Source: Lachnospiraceae bacterium UBA7110 (GTDB taxonomy: Bacteria > Bacillota > Clostridia > Lachnospirales > Lachnospiraceae). From it: DNA of 18,108 nt. The stretch is taken from contig DKYC01000037.1 of NCBI GenBank assembly GCA_002492295.1, positions 23,422-41,529 of the forward strand, in the 5' to 3' direction. The notes beneath the pieces were generated by a model that was not told where the DNA came from, did no database searches, and worked only from the letters and a program-made list of their open reading frames with translations. Of this stretch, positions 6,964-15,492 are shown one piece after another (the first letter of the stretch is position 1; each line of letters begins with the position of its first letter). Position numbers and translations under genes: made by a program.

Positions 6964-8790
6964 TAGCTTTTGCAAAATTTGTTTGAGCATGTGCACGCGG
7001 ATAAAAGGGAACGAAAAATAGTATCCGTCCGCAAAATCCTGCGTTTTTGCAATAATATCCTGGGCAATCACAATTCCGACCGCCTCCCCCTCCTCGCGCG
7101 TGGTATGCTCGGGATATCTGTATATGATTTCGTCCGAAACTTCCACGCCGGCAATTTCATTCTTCATGAAAAGTGCATTTTTCCTGTTGACAAACGGCAT
7201 AATTCCGCATAAAATACGCGCACCTGTTTCCTTCTTTATTGTCCGCACGCGCGCAACTGCCTCATCCGTAAAAACAGGCTGTGTCAAAAAAAACGACGCG
7301 CCTGCTTCCATCTTTTTATATACGCGCGCTATTTCCACGTCAAGGTTTTTTCTGCCCTGATTAATCGCCCCGCCATAAGTGAGCGGCGCTGTCGGAAAAC
7401 TTTCCTCATTCATATCGCGTGCAATATTCATCAGCCCAACCGAATCAAAATTAAAAACTGCCTTTGTCGTCTGCCTTATCAGCGTCGGTACCGGATCGCC
7501 CGTTATAATCAAAAAATTGTGGATATCATTGATGTGCGCGCCCAAAAATGTGGAACGCATTGCAATCGCATTTTTATCCCGACAGCAGATATGCGGCATC
7601 ACGCACATTCCCGTTTCACGGTGCACCTTTTCCGCCATCAGCACGGAATCAACCCTTGTGCGCCCTGACGGGGAATCCGGAAAGGTCAGCACATCAACGC
7701 CTAAGTCCTTTAAGTAATGCGCTGCGTCAAGCACTTTTTCATCATTTGCGTTCGCCGGCGGTGCAAGTTCCACCGCAATAAGCTTATGCCCGTTTATCCG
7801 TTCCTTAAAGAATGCATGGTTGGATATCTGCACCGGCTTTGCCTTTTTGGGGGCATTCCCCGGTATACATGGCTTTTTTGTCCGCTCAAGCTTTTCTGAC
7901 AGCAGCCTGATGTATTCGGGTGTCGTGCCGCAGCATCCTCCCACAATATCCACCCCGCATTGATTTGCGATTCCGACCACTTTATCCACAAAATAGTCCG
8001 GATGATTCTCAAAGCGAACCTGGTTTCGCACCCGTTTGGGATATCCTGCATTCGGAAGGGCAATAAAACACGTTTCTCCAAACTTTCCTCTGTCAAGCGC
8101 GCCGATTATCTGCTCCATATGTCCGGGACCCACTCCGCAGTTTAGTCCGATGGCATCAATTTTCCCGCATTCCGCTGCGCCTGTCAGAAGCCTTCCCGCG
8201 CTGATTCCTGCCGCACTGTAGCCAAACTGGTTCACGCTAAACTGCACCATGATAAAAAGCGCCCTGTTTTCCCGCCCTGCATCTGCTTTTAACCGCTCTA
8301 TGGCAGGTAAAACCCGTTCCAAATCGGGAAAGGTTTCAAAATTAAGAATGTCCAGCCCTTCTTCCATGAAGCCCCTTCCTATTTTATAGTACTCGTTTTC
8401 CGCATCTTCCGCCCCGTACCGTGCGTCAAGCGGTATTGGACCGATATCCCCTGCAAGGAAGAAGTCTTTTTTGCCGCAATTCCGGATGGCAGCTGCAGCC
8501 AGACGCACTGCCTGCCGGATGTTTTCCCGCACACCCTCATCCTTTTCTCCGAGCAGAACGGTATTTGACGCAAACGTATTGGTACGGACCAATGCTGCTC
8601 CTGCCCTGATATACTCCTCATGTATTTGAACGACTCTTTCCTGAGTATCCTTGTCCCTGCCGCAGTTTGCAAGCTCTGGCATTTCATTTGTCTGGTACTT
8701 GTCCGCATAGTAGGTGCCAAAAGAACCGTCTGTTATCAGCCGGTTCTTTTCCAAATATGCTGCTAACCTGTGTTTTGTATTGTTTTGCAT
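6961..8790 (-). CDS. Bifunctional homocysteine S-methyltransferase / 5,10-methylenetetrahydrofolate reductase
   Basis: The product is 609 aa with two domains. Residues 1 to about 300 form a homocysteine S-methyltransferase: LITDGSFGTYY near the N-terminus, and zinc ligands C218 in GLNCGVGP and C286-C287 in GGCCGTTP. Residues about 325-600 form an MTHFR barrel: VELAPP (E341), ITGDP at 429-433 and FLTQPVF at 501-507. This is the architecture of Bacillus YitJ. The enzyme reduces methylene-THF to methyl-THF and passes methyl groups to homocysteine to make methionine in the cytosol; the methyl donor for the first domain is uncertain. The ATG at 8790 follows AGGGG at 7 nt and lies 19 nt after the tetR stop, so the two genes are co-transcribed. 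An S-box riboswitch, common before such genes, is absent. Confidence 0.93.
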   Translation of the reverse strand: MQNNTKHRLAAYLEKNRLITDGSFGTYYADKYQTNEMPELANCGRDKDTQERVVQIHEEYIRAGAALVRTNTFASNTVLLGEKDEGVRENIRQAVRLAAAAIRNCGKKDFFLAGDIGPIPLDARYGAEDAENEYYKIGRGFMEEGLDILNFETFPDLERVLPAIERLKADAGRENRALFIMVQFSVNQFGYSAAGISAGRLLTGAAECGKIDAIGLNCGVGPGHMEQIIGALDRGKFGETCFIALPNAGYPKRVRNQVRFENHPDYFVDKVVGIANQCGVDIVGGCCGTTPEYIRLLSEKLERTKKPCIPGNAPKKAKPVQISNHAFFKERINGHKLIAVELAPPANANDEKVLDAAHYLKDLGVDVLTFPDSPSGRTRVDSVLMAEKVHRETGMCVMPHICCRDKNAIAMRSTFLGAHINDIHNFLIITGDPVPTLIRQTTKAVFNFDSVGLMNIARDMNEESFPTAPLTYGGAINQGRKNLDVEIARVYKKMEAGASFFLTQPVFTDEAVARVRTIKKETGARILCGIMPFVNRKNALFMKNEIAGVEVSDEIIYRYPEHTTREEGEAVGIVIAQDIIAKTQDFADGYYFSFPFIRVHMLKQILQKL

Positions 8791-8809
8791 TCGAATACCC
8801 CTTATCCTG

Positions 8810-9433
8810 TTAATTTTTTATCAGATGGGACTGCATGATTTGCCTTACCGCCCTGAAAATATAAGGCTTCAGCTCCTCTATGGATACCGGTTCCCCCGCA
8901 AGTACCGCGCTGTAACAGGTGGAGCTGACAAGCTCTATAATCATATAGACCATAATTTCCGGGCTTTCGTACCGGTCATGGTTTCCCTGAAAAACTGCAT
9001 CATAGATGTCATAACAGTCCACGCCTTCGCTGCTTCCTGTGCCTGTCAGAACATTTTTAAACATTCCCCAGTCGAGTTTTTTTGAAATAAACTGCAGCAG
9101 TGTCTTGTCCGCCACAAACTGATTGATAATATTGTCCGCAAGGAACACGACTTTTTCCTCATAGACAACCGATTCCGAAAATGCCGAGAAATCCTCCTTC
9201 TGCAATGCTTCATCCGCCTTTCGGAACACTTCGCTTGCCTTGTGGGCAATCAGCTTGTTTCTGATATCATACTTATCCTTAAAATAAAGGTAAAACGTTC
9301 CCTTCGCTACGCCGGCATTCTCTACAATGTCCGCTATGGATGTATTGTGAATCCCACGGCTTGTAAAAAGACGGAATGCCGTTTCCAAAAGGGAAGTTCT
9401 TTTCTGCTGTTTATTTTTATCTACTTTTCCCAT
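8810..9433 (-). CDS. TetR/AcrR-family transcriptional regulator
   Basis: The product is about 207 aa. The N-terminal helix-turn-helix spans roughly residues 8-55: LLETAFRLFTSRGIHNTSIA, then DIVENAGVAKGTFYLYFKDK, the canonical TetR pattern ending in TFYLYFKDK. The C-terminal 150 residues are helical and would bind an unknown ligand. The ATG at 9433 was chosen because GGAGG lies 8 nt before it; the frame is open to 9493 but upstream starts fall in or before the promoter. The gene is first in a two-gene unit with the methyltransferase/MTHFR gene and has its own promoter, so autoregulation and control of methionine synthesis are plausible. The fatty-acid and drug-efflux roles common in this family are not supported by neighbours. 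Confidence 0.93.
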   Translation of the reverse strand: MGKVDKNKQQKRTSLLETAFRLFTSRGIHNTSIADIVENAGVAKGTFYLYFKDKYDIRNKLIAHKASEVFRKADEALQKEDFSAFSESVVYEEKVVFLADNIINQFVADKTLLQFISKKLDWGMFKNVLTGTGSSEGVDCYDIYDAVFQGNHDRYESPEIMVYMIIELVSSTCYSAVLAGEPVSIEELKPYIFRAVRQIMQSHLIKN

Positions 9434-9453
9434 ATCGCAATCCTCCATTTCCC

Positions 9454-9482
9454 AGTATAGCTTTTGTGCAGGATTCATGCAA
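9454..9482 (-). promoter_or_regulatory. Housekeeping (sigma-A) promoter for tetR and the methyltransferase gene
   Basis: On the minus strand, TTGCAT (9482-9477), a 17-nt spacer and TATACT (9459-9454) are close to consensus. The start would fall near 9447, leaving a leader of only about 14 nt before the tetR ATG, with the GGAGG inside it. That is too short for any riboswitch. The -35 abuts the U-run of the preceding terminator. Confidence 0.7.
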
Positions 9483-9483
9483 G

Positions 9484-9524
9484 AAAAAAACACAAGCCAT
9501 TCCGCCTGCGTTTTTCATATGGCT
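9484..9524 (-). terminator. Probable intrinsic terminator of the DUF5722-like gene
   Basis: Just after the stop codon at 9529, the minus strand reads AGCCAT (9524-9519), an 18-nt loop and ATGGCT (9500-9495). Seven U residues follow (9490-9484) after 4 nt. The stem is short and the loop long, so strength is uncertain. Position and U-run favour a terminator isolating the gene from tetR. Confidence 0.5.
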
Positions 9525-9528
9525 GCCT

Positions 9529-10983
9529 TTACCAAAGCACCTGCGACCAGTCGCTGATTCCAATCAGCGATTTCGCCCAGGCATCACATGCTGCCTCGTT
9601 TTGGGTGCCGAGACTGTCATACACTGCCTGTGACTGTCCGCTCAGCCTTGTATCAATTGTCGGCTCGCTATATGCAAGCAGGTAGATGATTTCATCAATG
9701 TACGGATTCCTCTTTGCCGCCGCGTAAGCTGCATATATGGTCGCCGCCTGGATATCCGCGCCCTGCGAGTTTACGATTCCGATTTCACTTAAAATCACAT
9801 GCCTCACATTCCCTGTAGGGCTTAACATCTCGGGTCTTTGCAGATAGTCGGTTAAAAGCGAAAGATTTTGGAAACTCACCATTTTTCCCGACGCAACCTG
9901 TTCCGCCATGTAGGTCCCATTCCTGCATCCCGACATATCCCAGAATTTCGCGTATGTAAGCGGTACCGGATAGGGATGCTGTGCCACGCCCCAGTCAATG
10001 TTGCCTTCCCTTGAAATAACTTCGTTAAATTTTGCAAGAAAATCCTTTCCGTCCATATATTCATAATATTCCCTATGCCCCGCCCGGCGGTTCCTGTCCC
10101 AGTTCTGGTCGATACAGACAAACACACGTGCATTTGCGTTCTGGCTCTTGATTGCATTGTAAGATACGCGGAATGCCTGCGCATATTCCCTGACATAGCT
10201 GTCCCAGTCCGTCCACATCATGTAATTCCACGTACGCATGTTCACTTCATTTCCAATGATAAAATTCTCAAGCGTCGCACTGAGCGCACAAAGTTTCAGC
10301 TCTGACGTAATCGCTTCAATCCCCTCGGAATCAGAAGCGTTGAGCATATAATATCTGGGGGGGACAGGATGCGAATCTGCTGAGTGCATCCCGGCCCTCG
10401 CATACGGATTGGTAACCCTTTGATCCGATCCGGTATTCATTACCTGAACCGTCGTATACGATCCCGCGAGAACACCGCTGATGTTTCCGGAAAGATTCAG
10501 ATTACAAAATTCCTTTCCCTGTTCGGATTTAAACGCCCTTACCGCTCTTGGCTTCGTATAAATGGCAAGAAGCTCGGGATTTGAAATATACTGGGGATAC
10601 GCAATCAGAATGTTCTGACCGCCTGACTTTACGGCAAGTCCAAGCTTTGTGTATAGTCTTGCCTCCGTATAAGGTATCGCAAAGGACACCATCAGGGATT
10701 CCGGTGCGGACGCGACAGGTACCGCCATTGGTGATACCGCATACTCGCCCGGCTGCAGTTCAAACAGATAAAGCATTCCGTCATCGCCAAACGGCAGTTC
10801 GGGCAGCACCGCAGTATACGATATTGTCGTCCTGTTCAAAAGACGGCTTGCTGCAGATGCCGCAAACGTTTCATCAAGTACTTTGCCCTCACTGGCATAC
10901 ACGTTTACAGGTATTATGGCAAACATCACCAGCAATAGCATGACCGCCTTGCCAATGTGCGCTCTTGTTTTTGTAACTCCCAT
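9529..10983 (-). CDS. Secreted DUF5722-like protein, probable glycoside hydrolase fold
   Basis: The product is 484 aa. Residues 1-30 form a Sec signal peptide: basic start, hydrophobic stretch from about 13 to 28, and a VYA cleavage motif at 28-30. An N-terminal strand-rich part (about 35-160) is followed by what looks like a TIM barrel. GNEVN (E246), WGVAQHPYP (H336) and ILSEIGI (E400) resemble the acid/base and nucleophile strands of clan GH-A hydrolases. The resemblance to DUF5722 proteins comes from memory of the family, and the enzymatic role is inferred. No anchor or wall-binding repeat is visible, so it is probably released. It has a strong promoter, its own terminator, and GGAGGAG 5 nt before the ATG at 10983. 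It is divergent from an extracellular binding-protein/c-di-GMP pair, suggesting a shared glycan or peptide theme. The substrate is unknown. Confidence 0.75.
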   Translation of the reverse strand: MGVTKTRAHIGKAVMLLLVMFAIIPVNVYASEGKVLDETFAASAASRLLNRTTISYTAVLPELPFGDDGMLYLFELQPGEYAVSPMAVPVASAPESLMVSFAIPYTEARLYTKLGLAVKSGGQNILIAYPQYISNPELLAIYTKPRAVRAFKSEQGKEFCNLNLSGNISGVLAGSYTTVQVMNTGSDQRVTNPYARAGMHSADSHPVPPRYYMLNASDSEGIEAITSELKLCALSATLENFIIGNEVNMRTWNYMMWTDWDSYVREYAQAFRVSYNAIKSQNANARVFVCIDQNWDRNRRAGHREYYEYMDGKDFLAKFNEVISREGNIDWGVAQHPYPVPLTYAKFWDMSGCRNGTYMAEQVASGKMVSFQNLSLLTDYLQRPEMLSPTGNVRHVILSEIGIVNSQGADIQAATIYAAYAAAKRNPYIDEIIYLLAYSEPTIDTRLSGQSQAVYDSLGTQNEAACDAWAKSLIGISDWSQVLW

Positions 10984-11033
10984 TGTAACTCCTCCCGCTT
11001 TTCGTCACATCCTTTTTCAGGGTGAACGTAAGC

Positions 11034-11063
11034 ATTATATCAGATATAGGAACTTTGTGGCAA
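11034..11063 (-). promoter_or_regulatory. Strong extended -10 promoter of the DUF5722-like gene
   Basis: On the minus strand, TTGCCA (11063-11058), an 18-nt spacer and TATAAT (11039-11034) preceded by TGA form a near-consensus sigma-A promoter with an extended -10. Transcription would start near 11027, giving a leader of about 44 nt. It lies in the 197-nt divergent region shared with the solute-binding protein gene. Confidence 0.78.
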
Positions 11064-11097
11064 TAGATTTGCACTGGAATATTTTTCATATTTTTGT

Positions 11098-11125
11098 TTG
11101 TCCGTTTACAATAATGTGCTATACT
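11098..11125 (+). promoter_or_regulatory. Probable sigma-A promoter of the binding protein/GGDEF-EAL operon
   Basis: TTGTCC (11098-11103), a 16-nt spacer and TATACT (11120-11125) place a start near 11132, about 50 nt before the ATG. The -35 is weak (4 of 6). An 8-bp palindrome TGATATCA (11142-11149) lies in the early transcribed region and might be an operator. The rest of the leader is A/T-rich with nothing recognised. Confidence 0.5.
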
Positions 11126-11180
11126 TAGGATAAATTGTTTTTGATATCATATTAAAAAGTTAAAAAGGAAAAAACCGCAA

Positions 11181-12572
11181 ATGAACAGACGAATTTCCAT
11201 TTTATGTTTTTTATTATTTTCCATGTTCGCGCTTTGCGGATGCAGTGACGATACGCACGGACTTTCCAGGGATAATCCGACAGCGGTTTGTGTGTGGCAT
11301 TCTTACAATGGTCATGCTGCCTCACAGTTTGACGAGCTTGTCACCGAATTTAACAATACTGTCGGACGGGAAAACGGTGTGATTGTCACAGCACAGAACA
11401 TGAGTTCCGAAAGCAATCTTGAGGAAGCGCTTTGGGATTGTGTATCGGAAAAAATCGGTTCCCCAAAAATGCCAAATATATTCCAGTGCTATCCCGACAC
11501 TGCCCTGGCTCTTAAAAGCAAAGTCGGTCTCGTCGATTTTAACGAGTATTTTACGGCGGACGAAAAGCTTACATATGTGCGCCAGTTTTTGGATTCCGGA
11601 TGCATCGGGGCTGATAACGCATGGAATATTTTTCCGGTGGCAAAATCAACGGAAGTGCTAATGATAAATAAGACAGACTGGGATAAATTTGCAAAGGAAA
11701 CCGGGGCAATTACAGATTCCCTGCTGACATGGGAAGGACTTGCAAAGACCGCGCAGGAATACTACGAATGGTCAGGAGGAAATGCTTTTTTCGGACGGGA
11801 CTCTTTTGCAAGCTATCCTATTCTTGGCAGCTCGCAGCTTGGACATGAATTATTCCATAGTTCAGGAGACCAGGTTACACTTGACTTTAACCAGTCTGTC
11901 ATGAAGAAGATTTGGAATACTTATTATGTGCCTTATGTCAGCGGATATTACAGTCAAGTCGGAAAATCCCGCTGTGATGACGTGCGGATTGGAGAAATAA
12001 TCGCTTTGGTCTGCTCCTCATCAAACGCCGCATACTTTCCAAACGAGGTGGTGCTGCCCGACGGTACGGCTTATCCGATTACATGTATGGTCCTGCCGCT
12101 TCCTAATTTCAAGGATGCTGCCCCATACGCTTCCCTGCAGGGGGGCGGGATGGCTGTCACACAATCCACGAAGGCGGAGGAATATGCAAGCATCCTGTTT
12201 TTAAAATGGTTTTCCGCAAGCGAACAAAATCTCAGGTTTTCCGCAAGCAGCGGGTATATGCCCGTTTCTTTGGAAGCAGTGAAAACAGATGTGATGGCGG
12301 CATATTTGGAGGAACATTGCCAAAACCCTGTAATCCATGATACCATTATGACATCACTTTCACAAATGGAACAATATATTATGTATGCACCCACTGGCTT
12401 TGCAGACGGCTCAAAAGCAAAGGATGTCCTTGAACGGACTCTTCCCGCACTTGCGATTGCCGACCGTGCCGCAATTGAGGCTGGTGCGCCGTCCGACAAA
12501 TACATCGCGGACGGGCATTTTAAAAAATGGTATGTGGACACACTTTCCGAACTAAAACAATACTGCAACTAG
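11181..12572 (+). CDS. Extracellular solute-binding lipoprotein (family 1 type), no transporter genes
   Basis: The product is 463 aa. A lipoprotein signal peptide ends in the lipobox LCGC with the modified cysteine at C21, so the protein should be anchored to the outer face of the membrane. The body resembles the sugar-type family 1 binding proteins of ABC importers: VWHSYNGHAASQFDELVTEF near residue 40, a central GRDSFASYPILGSSQLG loop, and GGGMAVTQSTKAEEYASILF near residue 325, the conserved late-lobe helix. No permease or ATPase gene is near. The next gene, 13 nt downstream, is a membrane GGDEF-EAL protein, so this one may present ligand to that sensor rather than to a transporter. The ATG at 11181 has only a weak, distant AAGGA. 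The ligand is unknown; the family suggests carbohydrate. Confidence 0.87.
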   Translation: MNRRISILCFLLFSMFALCGCSDDTHGLSRDNPTAVCVWHSYNGHAASQFDELVTEFNNTVGRENGVIVTAQNMSSESNLEEALWDCVSEKIGSPKMPNIFQCYPDTALALKSKVGLVDFNEYFTADEKLTYVRQFLDSGCIGADNAWNIFPVAKSTEVLMINKTDWDKFAKETGAITDSLLTWEGLAKTAQEYYEWSGGNAFFGRDSFASYPILGSSQLGHELFHSSGDQVTLDFNQSVMKKIWNTYYVPYVSGYYSQVGKSRCDDVRIGEIIALVCSSSNAAYFPNEVVLPDGTAYPITCMVLPLPNFKDAAPYASLQGGGMAVTQSTKAEEYASILFLKWFSASEQNLRFSASSGYMPVSLEAVKTDVMAAYLEEHCQNPVIHDTIMTSLSQMEQYIMYAPTGFADGSKAKDVLERTLPALAIADRAAIEAGAPSDKYIADGHFKKWYVDTLSELKQYCN

Positions 12573-12585
12573 GAGGCGTATTTCC

Positions 12586-15492
12586 TTGAAAAATTATATC
12601 ACAAGCAGAAGCTTAAAGTATTATGTTATGCTTTCGCTGATTTTAATTATCCTGCTGCAAACCTCTGTATTCGCGGGATTTCTTATAACGAGCGGCATGC
12701 CGCGGGATATGAATGAAAATACTTTCAAAATCCTTGACCGCACTGTTTCTGCAAGCGCTTTTTCCCTTGAGGAATACTTTGGTGGGTTTGTCAACCTGTC
12801 AGACTTTTATAGCGCAGTCTCCGAACGCGCACAGGAGAACGCTTCCGCACTTGAAACAGACCTTCGCGCTTATTTAAGCAGCAGTGATAACCGCAATCAG
12901 CTTTTGACCGACATTACGCCCGATATCCTGACGGCAATGCGCACATCATCCGCAAGCACATGTTATGTGATTTTGGAGGACGGAAGCAATGGAACAACCC
13001 GTGATGCCGTTTATCTGACGGATCAAAATCCCTACAATACGCCTAAAAACAACTCTGACATTTATGTGGCAGTCGGTCCTACCCGCCTTTTATACGATTA
13101 TGAGCTTACACTGGATTCCCTGTGGAGCCAGACACTGGAACCAGAGACGGCCTGCCCGTTTTATCAGACGGTCATTGAGAGCGCAACGGATTACCCCGGG
13201 CTTTCCGCCTATGACCTTGGATATTTTTCCGTTTCAGGCGCAATTCATGAGGAGGATAAAAACTGTCTTTTTTATACTGTTCCGCTGATTGATGAAAACC
13301 ATAAGCCTTACGGCGTAATTGGTTTCGGAGTCAGCTTTAACTACTTAAAGTCCCTTCTGCCTGACCAGACCCTGCTGATTGATCCGTATGGCACGTATCT
13401 GTTAGGCACCACGGAAAATATGTCAAGAATTACCAGCATTTATATAGGAAACGATGATTATTATTCTGCACTCCGGAGCGCAGAGCATGTATCTTTATCC
13501 GTGCGTGACGCAAAATACGGGATTTACGATGTAAATGTCCAATCGCTTCCCAATCCTGCCAGTGTATGCATGAAACCGCTTAGGCTTTATACGGAGCAGT
13601 CGCCTTATTACAGGCAGCAATGGGTTTTATGCGGTGTAGTTGGCACGGATACACTTTATGCGCCGTCCGACCGCCTAAAGCTTGTGCTTGGCGGAGCGGT
13701 GCTTGTCTCGCTTCTGCTTGCGGCTGCCGGCACATTTTTTATCACGCATTTTTTCATGCGTCCCATCCGCCTGCTAGGGCGCAGCATCCCCAAACTATCC
13801 CCTGGGAACACGCATCTCCCGCGCACGAGGATTTCCGAATTTGATGCGCTTTCCGAGGCGATTGAGAAGCAGAACGATTATATTTACCGTGTCGGAAATA
13901 AGATGTCCGACATTATAGACGTTGCAGATATTTCGCTTGCCGTCTGTGAATTTGACGAGGCAGACGAAACGACTTACTGCACGCACCGGCTTTTTGAAAT
14001 CCTTGAGATTTCCGACGAAGGCTGGGATCATAATCACATTTTAAAACCAATCCTTAAGGGAAAGCTGAAAAAACTTGAGGAATTTCTGGAACCGAGCCGC
14101 CAAACCGCGGATTTGTTCCGCTACCACCGTCCCGATTATGAGGATAAATGGCTGGATATCAAACAGCGCTCTACAGGAAACAATACGCTTGTGATTATTT
14201 CCGACGTTACCGGGAGCGTGCTTGAAAAGCAAAAAATCCTTCACGACCGCGACTATGACGCCCTCACCGGACTCTATAACCGCGGTGCGTTTGCGCGTGA
14301 AATGAAGTATATGATTGATGAGGGACATTGCACGAACGGCCTGCTTTCCATTTGGGATTTAGACAGCCTGAAATATACGAACGATACGTATGGACACGAG
14401 GTCGGCGACCGGTATATCTGCACGCTTGCGAATCTGCTCAAACGCAGGATGCCTGAGAAAAGCGTTTCAGCGCGTCTTGCAGGCGATGAGTTTACAATGT
14501 TTCTATATGATGAGCCAAAAGAGGCGATGATTGCCACGCTGAAGGCGATTCACGCCGAACTGATGAAAGAGACTCTGCTGCTTCCGGACGGACTGGAACT
14601 GAATATGAGCGCCTCCGCCGGAATGTCGTTTTATGCCGAAGACGGAACAAACTATCCGGATCTTTTAAAATACGCGGATTTTGCCATGTATGAGGTGAAA
14701 AAATCATCTAAGGGAAGTATCAAAGCATACAATAAAGAGCGTTATCTCAAAGATTACATCCTTGTACAGGGTGTAGGCGAGCTGAACAGGCTGATTAAAT
14801 ATGAGTCCATTAAATATGTTTTCCAGCCTATTATTTCGCTGAAAAACGGCACGGTTTTTGCTTATGAGGCGCTGATGCGCCCGATTTCCGATTTGCTGCG
14901 CAAGCCAGAGGAGCTTCTGCGCGTAGCACAGGCGGAAGCCAAGCTTGACAAGATTGAGCGGATTACATGGTTCCATGCGTTGAAAGACTTTTTTAATCAG
15001 GTTCGCGAAGGGGACAATGCACGCGTTTTTATCAACTCAATTCCAAATCAGCTTTTATCGGCTGACGAGTGGGCGTTGATAGAAAAAATGTATGAGGATA
15101 AGCTTAGCCGGGTTGTTATGGAAATTACGGAGAACACGAAGAGCGAGCTTGAAATTGACAGTATTAAACGGGCGTTCTGCGCGAAATGGAATATTCCGAT
15201 TGCGCTTGACGACTATGGTTCGGGGTATAGTAACAGTGATGTGCTTGTTTCGTTTGATTTTCATTTTGTGAAGCTGGATATGTCTTTAATCCGGGATATT
15301 CACAAGAATCCGTCCACGCAGTCGCTTGTTGGCAGTATGATTGCGTATTGTCATGAGAATTATATCATGGTGATTGCGGAAGGAATTGAGACGGTTGAAG
15401 AGTATGAGGCAGCAAAAGAGCTGGGGGCTGATTTCGGGCAGGGATTTTATCTGGCGAAGCCGTCGGTTAGTCTTTATTCGGCGGAAGCATAG
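12586..15492 (+). CDS. Membrane sensor with GGDEF and EAL domains (c-di-GMP turnover)
   Basis: The product is 968 aa. It has TM1 at about 12-34, an extracellular region 35-365 (probably a dCache-like ligand domain), TM2 at 366-390, a HAMP/PAS-like linker at about 391-550, GGDEF at about 555-720 and EAL at about 735-965. GGDEF has DALTGLYNR, DLDSLKYTND (D591, D593) and the signature as AGDEF (632-636); there is no RxxD inhibitory site five residues before it. EAL keeps its catalytic set: E761 (EAL), N817, E846, E849, D875-D876, K896, E932 and Q952. The phosphodiesterase should therefore be active, while cyclase activity is uncertain. The start is TTG at 12586, with AGGAGG (9 nt spacing) overlapping the upstream TAG, implying coupling to the binding protein. 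Alternative role: GTP-regulated phosphodiesterase. Confidence 0.92.
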   Translation: MKNYITSRSLKYYVMLSLILIILLQTSVFAGFLITSGMPRDMNENTFKILDRTVSASAFSLEEYFGGFVNLSDFYSAVSERAQENASALETDLRAYLSSSDNRNQLLTDITPDILTAMRTSSASTCYVILEDGSNGTTRDAVYLTDQNPYNTPKNNSDIYVAVGPTRLLYDYELTLDSLWSQTLEPETACPFYQTVIESATDYPGLSAYDLGYFSVSGAIHEEDKNCLFYTVPLIDENHKPYGVIGFGVSFNYLKSLLPDQTLLIDPYGTYLLGTTENMSRITSIYIGNDDYYSALRSAEHVSLSVRDAKYGIYDVNVQSLPNPASVCMKPLRLYTEQSPYYRQQWVLCGVVGTDTLYAPSDRLKLVLGGAVLVSLLLAAAGTFFITHFFMRPIRLLGRSIPKLSPGNTHLPRTRISEFDALSEAIEKQNDYIYRVGNKMSDIIDVADISLAVCEFDEADETTYCTHRLFEILEISDEGWDHNHILKPILKGKLKKLEEFLEPSRQTADLFRYHRPDYEDKWLDIKQRSTGNNTLVIISDVTGSVLEKQKILHDRDYDALTGLYNRGAFAREMKYMIDEGHCTNGLLSIWDLDSLKYTNDTYGHEVGDRYICTLANLLKRRMPEKSVSARLAGDEFTMFLYDEPKEAMIATLKAIHAELMKETLLLPDGLELNMSASAGMSFYAEDGTNYPDLLKYADFAMYEVKKSSKGSIKAYNKERYLKDYILVQGVGELNRLIKYESIKYVFQPIISLKNGTVFAYEALMRPISDLLRKPEELLRVAQAEAKLDKIERITWFHALKDFFNQVREGDNARVFINSIPNQLLSADEWALIEKMYEDKLSRVVMEITENTKSELEIDSIKRAFCAKWNIPIALDDYGSGYSNSDVLVSFDFHFVKLDMSLIRDIHKNPSTQSLVGSMIAYCHENYIMVIAEGIETVEEYEAAKELGADFGQGFYLAKPSVSLYSAEA

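Noticed and set aside
8791..8809. Search for an S-box or T-box before the methyltransferase/MTHFR gene
   Set aside because: The spacer to tetR is only 19 nt and holds just the ribosome binding site. The leader upstream of tetR is also too short.
9471..9483. Imperfect palindrome near the tetR -35 considered as a TetR operator
   Set aside because: Only GCA...TGC ends match with mismatches inside; this is not enough to call an operator.
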